Shown here one piece after another: positions 59,952 through 64,000 of a stretch of DNA of 64,000 nt. This DNA comes from Histidinibacterium aquaticum (GTDB lineage Bacteria > Pseudomonadota > Alphaproteobacteria > Rhodobacterales > Rhodobacteraceae), in contig NZ_VYQE01000003.1 of NCBI RefSeq assembly GCF_008710275.1, forward strand, positions 186,001 through 250,000. Direction: 5' to 3'. The notes beneath the pieces were generated by a model. That model searched no databases. It was not told the origin of the DNA and saw only the letters and a program-made list of their open reading frames with translations. Positions within the stretch are counted from its first letter, which is position 1; every line of letters starts with the position of its first letter. The position numbers and the translations under genes were made by a program.

Positions 59952-61256
59952 ATGACCGACGCCACCGAGACCGCCTCCGGCCCCGGGTACCGGGGCCCCG
60001 CCACGGGCGGAGAGCGCCGGAGCTTCATCGCGCGCAACCCCTCCGTGCTGTGGTTCCTCGCCGCCCTCGCGCTCTTCACCCTGGGCGTGACGATCCTCTC
60101 CGAGGCCACCGGCAACGGCGCGCTCTCGACCTCCTTCGTCAAGACGCTGGGCAAGACGCTCTGCCTCTGCCTCGTGGCGATCGCCATGGACGCGGTCTGG
60201 GGCTACTGCGGCATCCTCAGCCTCGGCCACATGGCCTTCTTCGGACTCGGCGGCTACATGATCGGCATGTGGCTGATGTACGCGCGGACCGAGGCCATCG
60301 TCCTCGAGAGCCTCGCCAACCAGCCCATTCCGCCCACCCCGGCCGAGGTGGAAGCCGCCATCGGCAGCCAGATCATGGGCGTCGTCGGCGGATCCGAGCT
60401 GCCGGACATCTGGGCCTTCGCCCACAGCCTGCCGCTGCAGCTCTTGCTGGTCGTGCTGGTGCCCGGGCTGTTGGCGCTGGTCTTCGGCTGGCTCGCCTTC
60501 CGCAGCCGGGTGACGGGCGTCTACCTCTCGATCCTGACCCAGGCGATGACACTGGCGCTCTCGCTCTACCTCTTCCAGAACGACAGCGGGCTGCGCGGGA
60601 ACAACGGCCTCTCGGGTCTGCAGAACATCCCCGGCCTGCCCTCGACCTCGCAGGCCTGGATCTCGATCTCGTTCTTCTGGGCCTCGGCGCTCGCGCTGGG
60701 GCTGGGCTACCTGCTCTTCGCCTGGGTGGTCTCGGGCAAGATGGGCTCGGTGATCCGCGGCATCCGCGACAACGAGGCCCGGGTGCGGTTCCTGGGCTAC
60801 CCGGTCGAGGGCTTCAAGCTCTTCGTCTTCACGCTGACGGCCGTCGTCGCCGGACTCGCCGGCGCGCTCTATTACCCGCAGGCGGGCATCATCAACCCGG
60901 CCGAGATCGCGCCCATCGCCTCGATCTACCTCGCGGTCTGGGTCGCCATCGGCGGCCGCGGGCGGCTCTACGGCGCGGTGATCGGCGCGGCCTTCGTCTC
61001 GCTGCTCTCCTCCTGGTTCACCGGGGGCGGTGCGCCGGATCTCAACCTCGGGTTCTACCTGGTGCAGTGGACGGACTGGTGGCTGGTGCTCCTGGGCCTC
61101 TCCTTCGTTCTCGTGACGCTCTTCGCGCCCAAGGGCATCGGCGGGCTCTTCGACCTGCTGCGCCGCCGCGGCGATCCGGATCGGGACGGCGACTACGGCC
61201 CGGACGCCGGCGCCTGGCGCAAGGAGGAAGGCGAGGAAGAGGAGATCACGCGATGA
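59952..61256 (+). CDS. urtC: Urea ABC transporter permease UrtC
   Basis: Second permease subunit (LivM-like). The 434-residue protein starts with a short cytoplasmic segment rich in Gly, then has about ten membrane helices. Family marks: YCGILSLGHMAFFGLGGYMIGMWLMY, TGVYLSILTQAMTLALSLYLFQNDSGLRGNNGLSGLQ and GSVIRGIRDNEARVRFLGYPVEGFKLFVFTLTAVVAGLAGALYYPQAGIINPAEIAP. Tandem with urtB (four bases apart), it overlaps urtD by four bases (ATGA), so the operon is tightly coupled. Confidence 0.94.
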   Translation: MTDATETASGPGYRGPATGGERRSFIARNPSVLWFLAALALFTLGVTILSEATGNGALSTSFVKTLGKTLCLCLVAIAMDAVWGYCGILSLGHMAFFGLGGYMIGMWLMYARTEAIVLESLANQPIPPTPAEVEAAIGSQIMGVVGGSELPDIWAFAHSLPLQLLLVVLVPGLLALVFGWLAFRSRVTGVYLSILTQAMTLALSLYLFQNDSGLRGNNGLSGLQNIPGLPSTSQAWISISFFWASALALGLGYLLFAWVVSGKMGSVIRGIRDNEARVRFLGYPVEGFKLFVFTLTAVVAGLAGALYYPQAGIINPAEIAPIASIYLAVWVAIGGRGRLYGAVIGAAFVSLLSSWFTGGGAPDLNLGFYLVQWTDWWLVLLGLSFVLVTLFAPKGIGGLFDLLRRRGDPDRDGDYGPDAGAWRKEEGEEEEITR

Positions 61257-62068
61257 TGGCCCCCGCAGATGCCGCACCGCTGGCCCGCGACGAGGCCCGC
61301 AGGGGGGAGGAGCGCCCCCGGCGCCCGCGCTCGACCCTGCTGGAGGTCTCCGGCGTCTCGGTCAGCTTCGACGGCTTCCGGGCGATCAACAACCTCTCGC
61401 TCTCCATCGGCGAGCCCGAGCTGCGCGCGGTGATCGGGCCGAACGGCGCGGGCAAGACCACCTTCATGGACATCGTCACCGGCAAGACGCGGCCCGACGA
61501 GGGCAGCGTCACCTGGGGCGAGCGCTCTCAGTCGCTGCTGCGCATGTCGGAATCCGAGATCGCCCGCGCCGGGATCGGCCGGAAGTTCCAGAAGCCCACC
61601 GTTTTCGAGAGCCAGTCCGTGCGCGAGAACCTCGCCATGGCCCTGCGCAACCCGCGCGGCCCCTTCGACGTGCTCTTCTACCGCCCTCCGACCGACGACA
61701 CCGGCCGTATCCTCGAACTCGCCGAGGAGATCGGCCTCGCCGCCCAGCTCGGGCGGCTCTCGGGAGAGCTCTCGCACGGCCAGAAGCAGTGGCTGGAGAT
61801 CGGCATGCTGCTCGCGCAGGACCCGCGTCTGCTGCTGGTCGACGAGCCCGCCGCCGGGATGACCCCCGCCGAGCGCGAGCACACCACCGACCTGCTGAAG
61901 CGCGCCGCCGAGAGCCGCGCCGTCGTCGTTGTGGAGCACGACATGGAGTTCGTCCGCCGCCTCGACTGCCGGGTCACCGTGCTGCACGAGGGCTCGGTGC
62001 TGGCCGAGGGCTCGCTCGATCACGTCACCCGCGATCAGCGGGTCATCGACGTCTACCTCGGGAGGTAG
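61253..62068 (+). CDS. urtD: Urea ABC transporter ATPase UrtD
   Basis: A 271-residue ABC ATPase that energises urea uptake with UrtE. It has a Pro/Arg-rich N-terminal extension of about 25 residues, then Walker A RAVIGPNGAGKTTFMDIVTGKTRPDEG, Q-loop IGRKFQKPTVFESQSVRENLAMAL, signature LSHGQKQWLEIGMLLAQ (LSHGQ, usual for UrtD), Walker B RLLLVDEPAAGMTPAE, and switch His VVVEHDMEFVRRL. Start ATG at 61253 overlaps the urtC stop. urtE begins four bases after the stop. Confidence 0.94.
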   Translation: MMAPADAAPLARDEARRGEERPRRPRSTLLEVSGVSVSFDGFRAINNLSLSIGEPELRAVIGPNGAGKTTFMDIVTGKTRPDEGSVTWGERSQSLLRMSESEIARAGIGRKFQKPTVFESQSVRENLAMALRNPRGPFDVLFYRPPTDDTGRILELAEEIGLAAQLGRLSGELSHGQKQWLEIGMLLAQDPRLLLVDEPAAGMTPAEREHTTDLLKRAAESRAVVVVEHDMEFVRRLDCRVTVLHEGSVLAEGSLDHVTRDQRVIDVYLGR

Positions 62069-62071
62069 CCC

Positions 62072-62767
62072 ATGCTCGACGTCTCCGATCTCACCCTCCG
62101 CTACGGCCAGAGCCAGATCCTCCATGGCCTTTCGCTCTCCGCCGCCCCGGGCGAGGTGACCGCCGTGATGGGCACCAACGGCGTGGGCAAGACCTCGCTG
62201 CTCAAGGCGATCGCCGGCCGGCATCCCTTCCGCGAGGGGCGGATCACGCTGGACGGACAGGACCTCGGCCACCCCTCCGCCTATACCGCGGCGCGGGCGG
62301 GGATCGCCTACGTCCCGCAGGGCCGGGAGATATTTCCGCTGCTCACGGTGCAGGAGAACCTCGAGGCGGGATACGCCTGCCTGGGCCGCGGCGACCGCGG
62401 GATTCCCGCGCGGATCTTCGAGCTCTTCCCCATCCTGAAGGACTTCCTCCACCGCCGCGGCGGCGATCTCTCGGGCGGGCAGCAGCAGCAGCTCGCCATC
62501 GCCCGGGCGCTGATCACCCGGCCGAAGGTGCTCCTGCTCGACGAGCCCACCGAGGGCATCCAGCCCAACATCATCCAGCAGATCGGCGACGTCATCGAGA
62601 CCCTCCGGGAGGAGGGCGAGATCCGCATCGTGCTGGTGGAGCAGTATTTCGATTTCGCGGTGCGGCTGGCCGACCGGGTCTTCGTGCTGACCCGGGGCGA
62701 GGTGAGCTACCGCGCCGAGAAGGACACCCTCGACCGCGAGCGCCTGCTGGAGGCGGTCTCGATCTGA
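62072..62767 (+). CDS. urtE: Urea ABC transporter ATPase UrtE
   Basis: Second ATPase subunit, LivF-like, of 231 residues. Walker A is TAVMGTNGVGKTSLLKAIAGRHPFREG, the Q-loop is IAYVPQGREIFPLLTVQENLEAG, the signature is DLSGGQQQQLAIARALITRP, and Walker B is VLLLDEPTEGIQPNIIQQIG; the switch His position reads IVLVEQYFDFAVRLADRV (Gln replaces His in this family, as also in LivF). It ends the urt operon. The following 417-base gap has no gene and holds repeat copy C. Confidence 0.94.
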   Translation: MLDVSDLTLRYGQSQILHGLSLSAAPGEVTAVMGTNGVGKTSLLKAIAGRHPFREGRITLDGQDLGHPSAYTAARAGIAYVPQGREIFPLLTVQENLEAGYACLGRGDRGIPARIFELFPILKDFLHRRGGDLSGGQQQQLAIARALITRPKVLLLDEPTEGIQPNIIQQIGDVIETLREEGEIRIVLVEQYFDFAVRLADRVFVLTRGEVSYRAEKDTLDRERLLEAVSI

Positions 62768-63077
62768 CCATCGCCCGGTGGCGCAGGGATTTGTAAACCT
62801 CCCTGCGAGAGAGTGCTCCCCGGTTGACCCGCGGGCCCACACCGGGCGCGCGCCATATGGATCCTCACCGTGGCTGCCGGCCCCTCTCCGGGGCAGGTCC
62901 GCGCGCATCATGACCTTGGAGGGCGTAGCGACCCCTCCACGGCCCGTCCACAAGGACGCTGCACCGAGGAAATGACGGCCATCCGGCCCGGCCCGGCGCC
63001 CCAGAGGGCGACCCGGGGCCGAGGTGCGTGCACCGAGCTTGCGGAGCGGCCCTGCGGGCCGCGCAGGATCTGCCCGG

Positions 63078-63172
63078 TCTCGCCTCCGGCGAGCCCCGGG
63101 CGGCATGGGGGGCGCTGCCCCCGTCGCGGCGGCGCCGCGACTCCCCCGGGATATTTCGGCCCAGAAGAGAGA
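63078..63172. repeat. Hairpin-rich intergenic repeat, copy C, in a 417-base convergent gap
   Basis: The gap 62768-63184 between urtE and the hydantoinase gene has no supportable gene. Its right half holds TCTCGCCTCCGGCGAG, the shared block CCCCGGGCGG, a GGGGGGCGCTGCCCCC hairpin, a GCGGCGGCGCCGC hairpin, and the end motif CCCCCGGGATATTTCGG. The order matches copy B. Left of it (62990-63070) is another GC-rich hairpin area with CGGCCCTGCGGGCCG. Probably a shared intergenic and terminator-like element. Confidence 0.65.
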
Positions 63173-63184
63173 TGGGCGTTCGGC

Positions 63185-64000
63185 TCAGTCCGGGGTGCCC
63201 CAGCCACCGCCGCCGGGGGTTTCCATCTCGAAGGCGTCGCCCCCGGCGAGTTCGGTTTCGGCGTTGCCGGGGAGGAGGTCCTCGGTGCCGTCGGCGCGGA
63301 TCACCCGGTTGATCCCGCGCGCCCCGTCCGCGCCACCCTCCATGCCGAAGGGCGCCGTCTCGCGGTGACCGCAGAGCGTCGTGACCGTGACCGGCTCGAG
63401 AAACCTCAGGCGGCGGACGAGACCGTCGCCGCCCCGCCAGCGCCCGGCGCCGCCGGATCCGGGCCGGATCGCGAAGCGCTCCACCCGCACTGGGAAGCGC
63501 GACTCCAGCACCTCTGCGTCGGTCATCAGCGTGTTGGTCATGTGGCTGTGGATCGCCGAGGCACCGTCGAAGCCCGGCCCCGCGCCGGTCCCCCCTGCGA
63601 TGGTCTCGTAGTTCTGGAAGCCCGCATTGCCCCAGGCGAAGTTGTTCATGGTCCCCTGGCTGCCCGCGATCACGCCGAGTGCGCCGAAGAGGCAGTCGGC
63701 GATCGACTGGCTGACCTCGGTGTTCCCGGCGATCACCGCCGCCGGGTAGACCGGGTTGATCATGGTCCCTTCGGGCGCCACGATCTCCAGCGGCTTGAGG
63801 CAGCCCTCGTTGAGCGGGATGTCCTGCCCCACCAGCGTTCGGAAGACGTAGAGCACTACCGCCCGGCAGACCGCGAGCGGCGCGTTGTAGTTGCCCGCGT
63901 GCTGGGCAGAGGTGCCGGTGAAGTCGATCACCGCGCGGTCGCCCTCGACCCGGACCGCCACCCGGATCTCGGCGCCGTGGTCGAGCGGATAGGTGAAACT
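63185..64000 (-). CDS. Hydantoinase B/oxoprolinase family protein, 3' part, cut by the right window edge
   Basis: C-terminal 270 residues or so of a HyuB/5-oxoprolinase beta-type subunit, which with a HyuA partner cleaves cyclic amides such as hydantoins or 5-oxoproline using ATP. The visible part has [107 protein letters not shown] and [43 protein letters not shown], all family blocks near the C-terminus. It ends GGGWGTPD, typical. The N-terminal part and any HyuA gene lie beyond 64000, so substrate cannot be inferred. Confidence 0.93.
   Translation of the reverse strand, partial: SFTYPLDHGAEIRVAVRVEGDRAVIDFTGTSAQHAGNYNAPLAVCRAVVLYVFRTLVGQDIPLNEGCLKPLEIVAPEGTMINPVYPAAVIAGNTEVSQSIADCLFGALGVIAGSQGTMNNFAWGNAGFQNYETIAGGTGAGPGFDGASAIHSHMTNTLMTDAEVLESRFPVRVERFAIRPGSGGAGRWRGGDGLVRRLRFLEPVTVTTLCGHRETAPFGMEGGADGARGINRVIRADGTEDLLPGNAETELAGGDAFEMETPGGGGWGTPD

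Overview
The window is chromosomal DNA from an alphaproteobacterium, most likely a member of the Rhodobacterales (Rhodobacteraceae/Roseobacteraceae). The basis is the very high G+C, the gene sets and orders (murC-murG-ftsW, purA beside a DUF2842 gene, a NepR-EcfG-PhyR stress module, urtABCDE, a che operon with CheD and CheT-like genes), and a hairpin-rich intergenic repeat of a kind I recall from this group. The genus cannot be told from sequence reading alone. There are no rRNA, tRNA, CRISPR, prophage or insertion-sequence features that I can support.

Layout. 1-3.3 kb: 5' part of murC, then murG and ftsW (minus strand, cell-wall synthesis). 3.3-14.3 kb: mixed housekeeping genes: a BaiN-like flavoprotein, a DMT exporter, thiamine pyrophosphokinase, a long acidic protein of unknown function, DUF2842, purA, an aldehyde dehydrogenase, secG and pyrG. 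14.4-22.3 kb: a minus-strand type I secretion operon (BapA-like adhesin, TolC-type lipoprotein, LapB-type ABC exporter, HlyD adaptor, and an unknown exported protein). 22.5-34 kb: general stress response locus. A phospholipase-D-like protein, a HisKA_2 sensor with a decayed ATPase domain, EcfG sigma factor and a 58-residue NepR anti-sigma factor diverge from phyR. Around them lie typical envelope and stress genes (ElaB/YqjD-like, holin-like, BrkB, a flavin reductase, DUF4260, a Rho_N-like protein, two tandem formate/nitrite-type channels), several with candidate EcfG promoters (GGAAC, 15-16 nt, then a GGTT-type -10).

34-43.8 kb: compatible-solute and storage carbon: otsB-otsA (trehalose) on the minus strand and, divergently, a FrcK-like kinase followed by glgC-glgA-glgX-pgm (glycogen). 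No glgB or glgP is present here. 43.9-44.9 kb: a PhnM-like amidohydrolase that has lost its metal ligands. 45-54 kb: a ten-gene chemotaxis operon read on the minus strand: STAS protein, cheY, cheA, cheW, cheR, cheY, a CheT/CheZ-like small protein, a chemoreceptor, cheB, cheD. 54.2-56.2 kb: acs (acetyl-CoA synthetase). 56.6-62.8 kb: urtABCDE urea ABC transporter. 63.2 kb to the right edge: the 3' part of a hydantoinase B/oxoprolinase gene.

The most interesting points are changes in signalling proteins: a stress histidine kinase with an intact H-box but no recognisable ATP-binding motifs, a stand-alone receiver lacking its phosphorylation site, a CheB whose receiver carries Glu instead of Asp, and a DxxxQ-bearing CheT-like protein. 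Others are the exported protein of unknown function that closes the secretion operon, the PhnM-like pseudoenzyme, the unlisted nepR, and several inverted repeats. All calls come from reading sequence and motif knowledge; no database search was run.
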